Assembly (NCBI GenBank): GCA_026874595.1
Contig: CM049306.1
Coordinates: 34,734,019-34,798,018 of the forward strand
Direction of reading: 5' to 3'
DNA length: 64,000 bases
Source of the DNA: Sipunculus nudus
Lineage: Eukaryota > Annelida > Sipuncula > Golfingiida > Sipunculidae
This document shows positions 11,826 through 24,092 of the stretch, piece after piece. Position 1 is the stretch's first letter, and every line of letters starts with the position of its first letter. Made by a program: the position numbers and the translations under genes. The notes beneath the pieces were generated by a model. The model saw only the letters and a list, made by a program, of their open reading frames with translations. It made no database searches and was not told where the DNA came from.

Positions 11826-11896
11826 TGGTGGCGGTAACCGCGTCCAGTTCTTCTGATTTAATTCTTGATTTAAGTATGTTCATCTGCAGACGGACA
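11826..11896 (-). repeat. SINE-1 3'-tail fragment
   Basis: About 70 bp match the tail of SINE-1 (compare 12690-12755). The match includes the ggcggtaacc element and the ttaagtatgt.catctgcag block. It is the 3' end only, with no tRNA head. Confidence 0.7.
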
Positions 11897-12529
11897 TTAA
11901 GTTTTATAATATTATGCCATATTTTATGTAAAATAGAAAATCGGTATTAAAAATGAATAAAGATGGTTTAATCAGGTAAACTGGGGAACTAAAATATCGC
12001 GTGCCTGTCACGTGCCAGTCACGTGACGCCTACGGTCTGTTTTTGTATAGGCTAGGAGAGAATACGTCACGGGCCATTAACGTGGTCAGTGGCATACGCC
12101 CAGACAACCTGTCCCTGACCCATTCTAGTTAATCCTATATCTGATCAATTACCCCCTGTGGCCGTGGATTTCTTCTTAATGATCTTCCCCGCACCCGACT
12201 CTGTCCCATCGGCTGTTTTGACCGCAATTTCAACCAGAGGTGAATATAATATAAACATGCAAGAGTTGCACCTATCACTGAAGTATCCCCCTTGTGGCCA
12301 AACAAACATAACCTCTTAACGTCATAATATCTATCCGCCCTTGCGCGCACCGCCCGATTTCTTGGAGTAAGGCGGACTATATATGCATGCTCATTTACTA
12401 CATAATGTAAAAGGTCTCAGGATAGCTCGGGTCAATTGCATGTTATAAAGAAGTCGTAAATAAATGCACATACCTAAGGGACATAATCAGGCTCTAAATT
12501 ATGGCTATCCGTTAACACTATCAGTTCAG
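11897..12529. other. Unassigned DNA
   Basis: No gene. Two CACGTGMC-type elements sit close together at 12009-12025, within gtcacgtgccagtcacgtga. Confidence 0.45.
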
Positions 12530-12685
12530 TTTTGCTTTATACAAATGTTTCCTAGCAAAACCATCCCAGCACACGTCTCATTTCCTCTCATACGGCTGTT
12601 TAAAACCATGTTATGGCTCTGCGTGTTGGTAAACATAGTCTGTTTACCAAAACAAGGCCACATAACAGAGGTCCGATTAAGAGGG
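12530..12685 (-). repeat. Family B interspersed repeat, partial
   Basis: Read on the minus strand it carries the family order: a ggacctc block, ggccttgttttggtaaac, gccataaca, then gtgtgctgggatggttttg and ggaaaca. It is immediately followed by a SINE-1 copy, so the two elements are adjacent or nested. Confidence 0.55.
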
Positions 12686-13013
12686 ACATTAAGTGGCGGT
12701 AACCGTCTCCATTTCTTCTGATCTAATCCTTAATTTAAGTATGTACATCTGCAGAAGTCCATATCCGTTTTTGGGCTAGGGCAGGGCGGTGGCGCTCGCT
12801 TCCTATCATGCCCTCCTTGTGTCACCAAGACCCGGTGTCTACCGCACCTGCGAGTCCTTGATGCTTAATTAACCCAATTGCTAGGTCGTTACACCGAGAA
12901 ACACCAAAAGACGCACTCACTTTTGTGGGTGATACACAGCTGTGGGGAACGGTCGTCCCATTAAGCCTGCAGAGCGTTCAACCTAGGTAATGGCCGACCA
13001 TGAATAATCTCGC
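12686..13013 (-). repeat. SINE-1, 5'-truncated copy
   Basis: On the minus strand this aligns through most of the SINE-1 body: ggccgacc, gcctgcagagcg/ttaatggg, the cacagctgtg block, the ggtgttacg block and gataggaagcgag, down to the ggcggtaacc tail. The tRNA-like head with boxes A and B is missing; similarity stops near 13013. Without its promoter it cannot be transcribed by Pol III on its own. Confidence 0.85.
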
Positions 13014-14393
13014 GGGTATGACAAGATTATTTGAACAAACCGTTGTTTCCCCTCTTCGCAAAGAACATTCCAAGAGCTAGAGCGCAGATTATTCATCTTT
13101 CTCTTATTTCACTTTCATTTTTACATTATACCACTACTTGTTGAATGGTTACTTTCCACTTAGATTTATTTCAAAGAAATAAATTACATTGTATATAAGA
13201 AAAGCAGTCTTCATGATCAAGTCTATAAGAGCTACGACCTTCCTCAAGCGAAGCTGAAGGGATTCCTACAAGACAATCCAGGATCAATCTGATATGAAGA
13301 TGTTCAAGGTTTTCATGCGAGAGTCCGTGTACACCCCCATTCTATATACGATTATAAGCCATTGTTTTACTTCCCCAAGGAGACAGCAAGGTTTCTACTT
13401 CTTTTGCCGCCGTCGGTTGGCCGCTTGTGTGTGTGAGTAATTAATTTTACTTTAAAAAGTACGAACGAAAAGTTGGATAATTCGGTAGCGTTTTGGGTAA
13501 AACACATGCAAGGGACATTCCACTAAACTTTTTAAGGGAATCTATATTACCATTATATTATTTTTGTTTTTCAATTTTTTTATTATCATAGCAACTGCAG
13601 CTAGATAAGGCACATTTTTGTCAAGGTTGAGCCCGTCGTCATTAACTAGAAAGCTCGCATGTGTATTTCAGAACATAATAAAAGTATCAAGTGCTTGCAT
13701 GCGCAAGTGTGACCTTATTGGTCAGCCGTTAATTTTGATTATTTTCAAGGCATTATCGATCAAATGTATTTGAAGAAGCAGCCCAGGAATTCAAGTGAAA
13801 GTTGCCGCTTGCGCTACTTGAATACATTAAATTTTTAATTTACCTTTACAGAACACAAAAAGGTGTTTATTTTCTACATTAAGATAATGAGCAATCGAAT
13901 TTAGTTTTTCAGAATAATTGGAAATTTGCTTGCGCTGCCATCCGTCCCATGAAACATCAGGGATAAGCATAAGCTCGACCTGAGCCTATGTTTATACTTT
14001 GGCTCACAAAAAATGTTTAAGTGTTCCGCTGGCCGAGGCCGCCCCTTTTTTATCCACCCTGCCATGACATATTAGACCGTGGTTCTACAGCTCCGTAAAC
14101 ACAGCTGAACCCCCATTCAGAATTCCCGATCCCAACAGTCTTTCATTTTTACGCGAGGCGACAGGAGGCCGCAACTGTTGTAAGTTGATTTTTACATATC
14201 AAAGCAGCAGTCTCATATAATAAGACAAAATATTAGAGTAAGGCATTAGTGGCATCGCCTCTTGTTGATTTAAACATCGGCGCGGCCGCATGTCTGTTGA
14301 AAATGTTTTGTACAATATGGAATGAAAATCTCTCTTAAAATTATAATACGATGAATACATTAAAATAAGAAATATGCATTTTCATGAATGCAG
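13014..14393. other. Unassigned AT-rich DNA
   Basis: Nothing recognised apart from short homopolymer runs. Confidence 0.5.
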
Positions 14394-14740
14394 GCCTCCG
14401 CCATATGGACTTTCCTTAATATGAGGTACTATGATTATATGAGCCAATAAGCATTCGTTTATTGGCCGATATTCCCAAGTTCATTGGTGCATATGTTTCC
14501 GGACAAGTATTTGCGTTCAATCATCCGGCCCATATTCCCATTTTAATCGGACACATGTGACTGCACATTGTGAATATTCTTGAAAGCCCTTTTTGGATCT
14601 AGATCAAAAGACGGACCAAATCCGACTTCATTGGCCCAATCTGCAATTGCCCCGAAAATATAATATGATTCCGTTCATAACTGCATGAGTTATGTAGTGA
14701 ACAAATACACGCACGAACAGGAATGAAGAAAAACTCATAT
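14394..14740 (+). repeat. Family A TIR repeat, diverged copy
   Basis: It starts with an exact left terminus GCCTCCGCCA (14394-14403) and carries the family blocks ccgatattcccaagttcatt, tgtgaatattctt, gattccgttcataac and tgcatgagttatg. The middle has an extra partial repeat of the ggcccatattccca block near 14525. The right terminus is lost. Confidence 0.65.
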
Positions 14741-15004
14741 TAATTTAAAATACATATTGGTTATTCAGATGATCTCTGAGCTTAAATGGTTTGTACGTTA
14801 ATGGGGTGTAAACCTAACCTTTTATAACTTTTCATCAGCTTTTTGCGTAAAGTTCCTAATGGACAAACAAACCAGGAAGAAAACATTATACCTCCACCTG
14901 GTGAAGTATACAAAATATGCACATATATAATTATACAAATTGAGAAATCAAATTTTGACAGACATTGTTACTACTACGTAGTTTCTTGTAACGTGCTGCA
15001 CTCA
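14741..15004. other. Unassigned DNA
   Basis: No feature recognised. Confidence 0.5.
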
Positions 15005-15175
15005 TCAGGTATATACATATATATATATATATATCGACGAAGAAAAACACTGTAAATTCACTACAGACTGTATGCGACCCGATCCTCAGGTGAATGTTGT
15101 TAGAATCATATATATATATATATAAATAAATATATATAATATATATATATAATATATATAATATATATATGATAT
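15005..15175. repeat. Two TA-rich microsatellite tracts
   Basis: A (TA)n tract at about 15009-15034 and an interrupted TA/AAT tract at 15107-15175 flank a 70-bp unique segment. Open frames here encode only Y/I runs. Confidence 0.93.
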
Positions 15176-18013
15176 GAGACAACAAATCAAGTTTATTCAG
15201 TTGATGTTACATTAACTGTTTTCAAAATGTGTCTGATTGGCAATAAGAAGTTACGACTAAAATTCGTGATAGAAGTGCACACGCCCTTGATTCTATTAAT
15301 AAAGCCACAACCCGTAGGGAAAGGGAGGCTTGTTAGGGGTCTATGAGTTTATTTCAATAACAATATGTGACTCATACTTATTTGTTGGTGAACTTTCTTC
15401 GTTCAATTAGAGTGCAAAACAATCAAATACATTTGTTTCTGTTTTTCCCCCGTCATTTTGTGCTAGATCTCTTATATGACTGATTTTAAAAATGCCCTCT
15501 GGCAGAATATAAGTCACTCTCGGCACAATATCAGTCATAGGTTGATAGATTTGCAACTGATCTTGACCTTATTCCCAAGGTCGTACATACGCAGCAGTTT
15601 TCCCATTATCCCCCAGTTGCAGGCGTCGAGGAGACTTAATTGCAAACATGTAGTTGCTGAGTAAAGATTTACAGGTACAGGATGTAAAAAACAGAGGGTC
15701 CATATGCCATGTTCTTTTCTCATTGAGTGTATAAAGAAAAGGCAGGGTTAATTTTTTTTTCATGATTAATCGATTTTTCGAGGATTTTTTATTGGAACAA
15801 TTCATTACATTTTTGTACAGTCATTGAACCCAGACGGTTTTGTATGCAGTATCTGTATGCAAAGGATATCATTATTTGGACAAACAAATTGGTCGACTTT
15901 GTCAAAAAAACAATATTGACGATATGTATATATATATATAGGAGCAAACAGTATGAAAACTGAATCTTGAGCTTTCGACTAACAATAATAACAACACGGT
16001 CATATCCTTTTTAACCTTTATGCTATTAGTGTTTGTTTGAAATCGACCAAGATGCACATTAAAATGAGTATTCATTTCTTTTTCATATGACAATATAGGC
16101 TTTATTAACTAAATGACCGATTAATAATAGATCATCGGTCACTCTTTCTTTGGGCCATTGAACATCAGAGTCTCTTGAACAGACAGTACCTGTTCCAGTA
16201 CCTGTAGGCCTTGATGAGGTCCTACATGGGCTTGCTTCAGAATTGCATATTTAGCAGCCTCCAGCGTCGACTGCGGCGACTGAAGTCTCCCACTGAATGC
16301 TACCCTAAATTACTTCCTGTCTACTTAAGATGTTTTATATTCATATTATACCGGTAAAGGATATATCATTCAACACATGATATATTGTTCTTCTAATGTT
16401 ATAAGTATTAATAATGTCTGCATTCATTTCCATTATTTTTAATATTATTATTTTTTTATTTTACCATTGTTATAAAAATGAATTCTTATAAAATGCGCTA
16501 CTTGAAATATCAATCGAGATCAATCCACTTTATTGGGTGATATCAGACTACATAACAATATCACAGACTTTTTTCTCTCTATCAGCTTCCCTTTTTTGAT
16601 TGGAACAAGATTTAAAATTTCAATTTTAATGATGAAAGAGCATCCACTTCTGACTTGTTACCCCTCTCCCAAACCAAAATAGCTGTCTCCAGCAGCGGGG
16701 ACATAGAAAGCGCTGGTCTAGTTTTTGTTGAATCAGCGCAATCAAGACGGTCTTATCTAGTCCCGTCGCGCCTATTCATGTTATTCGTAAGCTCTTAACC
16801 ACACGTATATTTCCATTGAAGAACGTCTAGCAATTTGCATAATTTCATTGGGACTCCTTTCAGGTTTGAACTTTCCATACTGTTAGAGAATGGGGAAATA
16901 TGTGCTTCCGTTCTGAATGTTTAATGAGTAAGAGCGAGCACTTCAAACACATTAGCAAACTGGAATCTGTTACTTTGATTTGTGCCGTCTCACGGTGTCG
17001 ATTTCTCACGTATATGCATGTTTATTTTCTGGCCTAAGTAATAAATGTTTTGTCGAGTTATGCGTACTCTTTGCCATAGCGTGAAAAAAATATATGATGA
17101 ACTCCACGTTTGAAGTTTTATATTTATTCTTTTATTTAAAAAAACATTATATGTTTGAATATTTTGGGTTTTATACATTTAAGGTACATTTCGTTAAATA
17201 GACAACTGAGGTCAGTCAGTTTCTTTATGAAAAAGTAACCGACTTTTGATAAGGTGGACATAACATTTTTAAATCCAGTGTCTCAAGCCATTGAAACTCC
17301 CTTTATTTTTTCATTGCTATAGCTGAATGTATATAGAATAGATATTGTAGATATGAATATATGGTTTTGATTTCAGAGATTAACATGTTCAGAGTCAGAA
17401 ATTAGCCATAACGGAAGCCATAGAGACCTAACGGGTTTTAAATTTGAAGTATTACATAAAGACACGACTGCCAAGACCATGTAACCTCGGTCGAAACTGG
17501 TAAAGAACGGTCATTGCTCAAGTTATGTTCATGTTTGTTTTGTTTTTATTATATATCCTTTCCACTGTTAAGACGTTATATTCCGTACTGGCAGCGATTT
17601 GTTCTACTTTTTTTATTCATGGCTTCTATTGCAATGGTAAAACAACCCATGACAATACGAATATCGGCAAAATATAATTGAATTTTTCTGTCCATCAATT
17701 TGGTCTCGTTCCGTCGGAAACGTCGCGATAAGTAAATATGATCACGAGTGGGTCAGTCGTTAAGAAAAAAAAAAAAACAGTGTATGAAACCAGAGTGGTC
17801 GAGGGGTTATGATTTTATCCATTAATCACAAGCCGAGGTCTGATATAAGGTCAGTGGTTCTTTACAGTGGCGGTCAGTTATTGATAAAGGGCATGAAACA
17901 AGCCTAATAAGGACTTCACCTTGTTCAACTTGCTTGATTCGTTAAGTTCAAATAAGTTCAGCAAAGAAATGGATAAGAAAAATAAACGTCCAAGGTAAAG
18001 CCCCTTGACAGGC
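15176..18013. other. Unassigned AT-rich DNA
   Basis: No gene recognised. A short TA tract is at 15925-15940. At 17795-17850 a segment resembles the D-arm/box A of a serine/leucine-type tRNA (agtggtcgaggggtta), but no box B follows at the right distance. It is at best a decayed SINE head. Confidence 0.45.
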
Positions 18014-18203
18014 CTACATAACCTTGTTCCCCTCCGGTTCACTCTCCTTAAAGAGGAACGACGCTTCAAAATCCGACTCAATTCTCACTGATTCCCCTAT
18101 GGAATAGTTGTAGCCGACCGGAAACTTAACATACACTGCTTCTCTCCCTTCAGCGCCGACCTTGTATCTGTTGCAGGGCTCGGCGGTTGTAGTTTCTTCC
18201 ACT
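18014..18203 (-). other. Candidate coding segment (unproven)
   Basis: A 62-codon minus-strand open stretch with codon-like composition. It is rich in Glu, Val, Gly, Lys and Ser, has few low-complexity residues, and has higher G+C than the neighbours. It has no ATG start: the frame opens after a TAA with GTG. It ends in TAG after ...GNKVM. If real it would be an internal or terminal exon, but neither the acceptor (AG at about 18204) nor a donor is convincing. I recognise no domain. Frames this long arise by chance in this window. Confidence 0.15.
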
Positions 18204-18711
18204 TAGACTATGCACGCACTATTGCTGCTCCTTGTAGAGGAAAATGAGCAAGTGATTACGACATATAACTGACAGAAACCAGATGTTGTAAACTGGCTAT
18301 GTCTTTAGAAGTACGCTAAAACTAAGTGATACAGTTTGAATATACATGTATCTTATGGCTCGTTTTGAACAAAATAACAATGAACAGAATAACAATATTT
18401 ATATTTGTATTTGATAAATTTGTCACTGCTGGGTATAAAAGCCAAAAGGACCATTCCGCCAGGTGTTGTTTCTACTCGAAACGAATCTCTTCTGTTTAGG
18501 CATTGTACGGCGACCGGGACTATTTGTCTCAACTATTAAACTTCAAAATTAAAATTTGTTACATGTCGAAGAATCACCTTCTGTTTCAATTGCACATGCG
18601 CATGCTTATAAAATATACTTATTCCGTAAAGACCTTACCATTAAAACACCCAAGTTTATTTAATTTGCCTTTAATCAATTCTTATCCAGCACAGTTGAAC
18701 GGACTACATTG

Positions 18712-19581
18712 TGTTACAGATGTCTCTTTTATTGTATGTGTATGTGCAGCGCCAGCATTGGCCGTTGCCATGACGGCATAGCCCGGCCCACGCGTGGGGT
18801 CTGACGTGTACACAGCGGTCATGCTAGTCTGGGGCTTTCTCGCCTGGCCGAGCCGGGCCGGCTAACGTGTGAACCCTGACACGTAGAAATACAGCATTCT
18901 TGTTCTAGATGTTGCCTGTAACGCGTGTGTACTGTGTTTTATGTATTGTTCTTTGGATTGTTCGAGAAGTGGAAAGTTCTAGGATTGAGGTGAAGGTTAT
19001 AAATAAGGGGCTGTGTTTTAGAGCCGGGAAGGGAAAAGAAATATTCCAGCGGACACAGAAGCGTATAAGTCAGTTGTGGACCTTTTCCAATAAGTGCGGC
19101 AATAATAGATTTTCTTCTAAATTTGTGACTGATTTTATATAGTCTTCAGTTTGCCTTTCGGATCACTGCCAGGATTTCACTTTGGATTACAGTAGATTGA
19201 TTTTGTGATTACATTGGACTGTTATTCTCTGAGAAGATTTGTGTGAACTGTTCATCCGGTTTATACATTTTAAAGGACTTGTCGCTGTGACAGTGGTGGT
19301 ATCCAGGTACGGTGCACTTTGTTTATTTTGCTGTGTGATTATATTGATTTGCTGTTATACTGTTGTTGTACTGTATAATTGTATTGATTTCATGTATTGT
19401 AATGTTAGGGTTGATTTAAGAATAATTTATAGTTATTTGTTAACAAAAAGCCACTGACTTCTTTATTCATTCCCCTAGACATTTCACGCTGCCTAGTGTT
19501 ACAAAATCTGATTTTTTATCTTCATGACAAAGTTCATGTTCGTCACGCATATGTGATCTGTTGATATTAGGTTCCGTAACA
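18712..19581 (+). mobile_element. Solo LTR, copy 1
   Basis: An 870-bp element begins TGTTACAG and ends CCGTAACA, so its ends are TG...CA with a 6-bp inverted terminus. A 4-bp target-site duplication ATTG flanks it exactly (18708-18711 and 19582-19585). A TATA-like ttataaataagg lies at about 18999, and a 12-bp palindrome CCCACGCGTGGG at 18787-18798. There is no gag or pol sequence on either side, so it is a solo LTR left by recombination. Strand is assigned relative to the TATA-like motif only. AATAAA-type signals are found on the opposite strand, so true orientation is uncertain. The length and 4-bp duplication fit Ty3/Gypsy-type elements. A 77-codon frame inside is incidental. Confidence 0.85.
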
Positions 19582-19585
19582 ATTG

Positions 19586-20423
19586 TCTTCTTCGTTATAT
19601 ATATATTACTACGCCGCTGGTGCGTTTAGAATCCCCGGTGCATTGTGGGTGTCAGATTTTGACTCCAACAATCCTTAAAAAGTAGAGTAGCACTCATGTG
19701 CACGCAGTGCCAGCCATATGTTTGAGAGAATAATGGTTCATTTTTATGGTACATGTAGCTAGGTATCGTTAAAGGACATGGGAAGCCAATGGAACTGTGG
19801 TAGAAATGACTATTTTCTGTGTAGATGAAGCGTCTTATTCAACTATAGGGCCGCAGGTTTTGTAAGTACGGGGCTAGATTTGACACAAAGTATGAACTGT
19901 TTTTCTGTATTTGCGCCCTGGTCGTGTCAGCATCCTGTCTGATTGGACCCGTGAGAGGCGTGTCACTAAACAGTCTTGAATACTGCGTGATGTTTATCCA
20001 AGATTCAGGCCCGACGATCCTTCTTCCAGCTGTTCCTCTCCATACCGCCTATCATAAAGTCATCATAGCTGCTTGATCAATACCACCCGTCTGTAAGTTA
20101 GCATCCCTAACAAACAAATTAAAAAAAGTCGTCCTTTATAATCATTTATCAATCCAAGAATCAATTTACTTAATCCATTGATAATTTAAATTTAACTGCA
20201 AAAATGTGCAAAAGATATGCAAACATTGACATGTCTGTTCAGTATAAAACCTTATGTATCATGTTTATTAATTGTACATGAATATTAAAACCTGACTGAG
20301 TCGAGGTCGCTTATTTCGAATAACTGTATTTTGTCAAAATTACATGCTCTGAGTGCACGCGGATAATTTTTTACTACATAAACCCGCTGGTGTCGAACCT
20401 TCGACTTCAGCATAACGAGGTGT

Positions 20424-20425
<2 letters not shown>
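19586..20425. other. Unassigned DNA; box B-like match at 20389-20399
   Basis: No gene is recognised. On the minus strand GGTTCGACACC (20389-20399) resembles a tRNA box B. Just upstream on that strand is the GA microsatellite, the same arrangement as at 6249-6339. It may be a decayed SINE head. Confidence 0.4.
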
Positions 20426-20477
<52 letters not shown>

Positions 20478-20530
20478 ATATATGTATATATTATTATTAT
20501 ATATTATATATAATAATAATACATTATAAT
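20426..20530. repeat. (CT)n microsatellite followed by TA/TTA-rich tract
   Basis: A pure CT tract runs 20426-20474, then an imperfect palindromic at/ata region to about 20530. Confidence 0.97.
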
Positions 20531-22676
20531 ATAATTCAATTATTATACATTTCAATATAAAAATAAAAATGTCATATTTTAAGAAGAGGGTAAGATCATG
20601 TCACTATAGTGGCAATATCATATTTTTGCTTTTTTACTCTAAAATATTTTCATAGCTTGAATTTAAATTTAAAATGTTGTTTCAGTGAAAAAAAATTGTA
20701 TCTTTGGCAAAACATGAAAATGAACTGATACCCTTTCTATAATAACATTCCAAAAACCACAATTACTGACAGCATAGGTCAGGATAAGTCACAGAAGAAC
20801 TAAGAGTTAGGAAATTGAAATGTTGTATAAAAAATGAGTCGGTAGATGCTTTGATTGTTCGATAACCAAGATAGAATTGGTTTTCTAAAATAGCTCGGGT
20901 AGAATGGAGCAATTTGCTCGAAATAGATTTTATCAAAATCGTATCTGCACAGAATGTTTTCACACAGACTGGACATACAGTTATAAGATAATGCAGGCAA
21001 AATAAGTGGACATCACCTTGAGTTTTTTACTCAAGACCCCATTGAGTATAAGCCTCCTAATTTAACCACTACGTAATCAGAAGGAAAATGATTTTACGTT
21101 ATTTCAAAACAGCACTTTTGATTAATTTCGGGTGTCATTTAGTTTTTTGCATCTTCAAACAACACACCGTTTATGCCAAACATGGACAAAACTGTTTTCC
21201 CTAATTGCTTTGTGCAATATATAAGCAGTTTAGTGGGATCTGTTAGTTAAAACACAAAGAAACCTCTGGGTTAATTTATCTTAGAGTGATATACCGCTAG
21301 CTGGCTTTTCTGCCTCCGGGGAGTAAAGTTGAAAAGTGCGTGAGCGGCAAAAATCCGGTACTTCATAGACTGAATGTTTAATGAACGTTCCCCAGTTTAC
21401 ATTGAAGACGTTCACAGCTATGTAGTTTATTCCACGTTGAGCTAGGTACCCGTTCAATTCCCAACACTGCTTTCAATACAACTAATCCTTGGCAAGGGAA
21501 AGGAGAGCCGAAAAAAACTCCCCAATGTATATTTTATTAGACCTGCTGCGTAGCACGAGTTCAGCTAGTCAAGCATGATATACGGTTATACGAAAAGGAT
21601 TCTCCGCGTACTATCGCAGCAGCGAGAAGACCATAAAGAAAAGTGTTATTCACGGGTTGTGATCTTATCCTTTAACAGCCATAGACAACAATGTAGAAAC
21701 GAGGTTTTTGGAAGGTGGGTGTCTTGAAGCGTTATGTCATGTTAATGCTTGGTCTCCGCGCATCCTTGTGGAAAAACAATGGCTATAAACCTTTAACAAG
21801 CTCCAAAGGATTTATACTGGTGGTGTCTAAGAGAAAATACTTCATGTCCCGGCTGATGAGACATTCTCACAAACTCATAGATTTTCGTGAAAAATGTTTA
21901 TGCAGGCAATTTATTTTAGATGATAATAAAATGTGCATGAGCAAACAGGGTTTAGTTTTTTTAAACGAATGATTCACACTGAACATTGGAAATGAATACC
22001 GTTATCTTCCATTCAAAGCATTATGTGAAACAAAGACAAAATACATATTTTTGAAGGTCTTTGTGTTAATTATTACGAATGTGTTTACTTCTCTTAGTCG
22101 ATATCCCATGCATCCAACCTACAAGTATAGCTCCATTAATATATATATTTGTTTGTACATTCACCCTCAAGCTATCAAGCTTACGTCCAGTTCTTCCTTG
22201 AATATAGTTGTTTTACCACCAACAATGGTACTCAGTCGATTGAAGTTTCCCTAACTTAATTGTGTTATTAAATGAGAATATACTTTGAGGTTTAAAGTGT
22301 ACTTCACTTACTGATTGAAGCTTCTATGAACAAGCTATATTTCACTTAATCAGTTCTGGTTCCATATACTATAAATTATGACATATAGTCTGTCTATTCC
22401 TGGCTGTTTCCATTCTCTTCTGTTTGTATATACTAAACTGGGTTCTAACGAGCTTAAACGTCGCTGACTTTTCTCATATTTTTAAAGGGTTTGAAACTGG
22501 ACATTTCTGACAATATTTCCAGCACCGCTATACTTGGTGTCCGCATTTATATCGCATCTTTTGCTAGTTTTCTCAATAACCCTTAGGTAAATGCCGAAGG
22601 GAAACAAAGGTGGCATCAGTGATCAAGTAATAATTTCTGGAGAGTAGCTTATATAAAGTAACAACCTCATTATGTC
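20531..22676. other. Unassigned AT-rich DNA
   Basis: No gene is recognised. An 86-codon + frame at 21715-21972 opens with GTG and has no recognisable domain. Confidence 0.5.
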
Positions 22677-22711
22677 GAAGTCAAAGGGACCTACGATGAA
22701 GCTTTGACTTC
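22677..22711. repeat. Short perfect inverted repeat
   Basis: GAAGTCAAAG (22677-22686) and CTTTGACTTC (22702-22711) form a 10-bp stem with a 15-nt loop. This could be the end of an old DNA transposon. Confidence 0.6.
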
Positions 22712-22831
22712 TCCAAGGTTAGACACCAGCAAGTTTATGTGGAAATAATTTAACTTCGAACACTCAAAGCAGGAAATTTAGACAAAAATGGGTGATTTGA
22801 AATAAGCAAGCTCAACACAACAATGATTTAC

Positions 22832-22835
<4 letters not shown>

Positions 22836-22897
<62 letters not shown>

Positions 22898-22900
22898 TAT
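22836..22900. repeat. (TA)n microsatellite
   Basis: A TA tract of about 65 bp with one TATG interruption. Confidence 0.98.
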
Positions 22901-24001
22901 GTAAAATTAATAAACACGATAAAAAATGTATTTATAATAAACACAAATGTCACTTTCTGCTTATCAGAGGTAGTGTGAAAGAGACTTGGTTATAAATGCT
23001 ATACAATAAGTATTGTCAAACCGGGTCAGGCATTGTGTTAAGATCATTTATGCATATACGTCTTTTGTTAAACCACTCACACGCGGGGTCAATCAGATGG
23101 CATGTAGCTTTATTTCACTGTTTATCGTCCGTGTTACTTTTGACTATATGGAAATCCAAAAACAGGGAAATTAATTCAATACTGTCAACGGGAAGAAGAT
23201 AGTAGTAACATAATCCCTTATTGTGGATCCCCTTACATCACAAATTACGCGTTTTTTTTTTAAATATGGCGTGGGCATTTTGATTCAGTATAACGAAAAT
23301 GTTTCAATTGCCATGACAACAATAATGAACGGATTTCTAGGTGTAGCAGAAACCACTGATACTCAGAGCACTGGCGGACATGTTAAAATGCGTGTCATCC
23401 CAAGACAAGCTATCGATCCAACAAACAAAAGCAAGTCTATGCAATTTACATAGGAAATCAGAGTACAGTTTGCCAACCTGTTTTTATTGAATACACGCCA
23501 GAAATGTCTGATTCCTACATATATTGGCATGTGGCCATGGCAAATTTGAAATTGCTGACGGAAATAGAGAGTTTCTTCTCTTTGTTTGTTTTATGCGGGA
23601 ATTGTTCATTCCTGTCGTTAATGTACGACCTTATGATTGATTGCAAGTCCACGGTAAATATTTAGTGTAGTGTACGCAAGCCCCGCCATGGTTGACATAT
23701 TCGATTGTGTTTCAGTTACCTTGTGTGACGGGGGATAATTCAATATGTTTCCTAAAAGCTTACAATAAGGTTCACGTAGTAACAATGACTCGGGCGGGTG
23801 TTAAGGTATTTTAGTGTTCTTTGTGACAACGCTGTGATCATAGGTTAGACAAAGAAAAAACGCATGCACACGTGTGTTGTAAGCTCAGAAGTCTAAAGGG
23901 TTGCCAGCATGCAAAGTTCCCTGATTTTTCGCTGTTTTCAAAGTTCTCTGATTTATCTATGAGAAATTTTCAAAATTCCAGGCTATCGTCATTTAGATCT
24001 A
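22901..24001. other. Unassigned DNA
   Basis: No gene or named repeat recognised. Confidence 0.5.
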
Positions 24002-24077
24002 TTTCGGGATTTTCCCACACACAAAAATCAAAGCTGATCATCAAGTTTTGATTTTTGTGTGCGGGACAATCCCGAAA
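24002..24077. repeat. 31-bp-arm inverted repeat (hairpin)
   Basis: The left arm 24002-24032 and right arm 24047-24077 are complementary at 29 of 31 positions, with a 14-nt loop. The loop carries the sequence CTGATCATCAAGT. The same sequence recurs directly after the right arm, where SINE-1 inserted. This looks like a small foldback element or the remnant of one. Confidence 0.85.
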
Positions 24078-24092
24078 AGCTGATCATCAAGT

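Noticed and set aside
18909-19142. 77-codon frame starting with ATG
   Set aside because: It lies entirely inside the solo LTR and is not recognised in the other LTR copies.
24002-24077. microRNA precursor
   Set aside because: The hairpin is almost perfectly paired, is beside repeat DNA, and has no recognised mature sequence. A foldback element is more likely.
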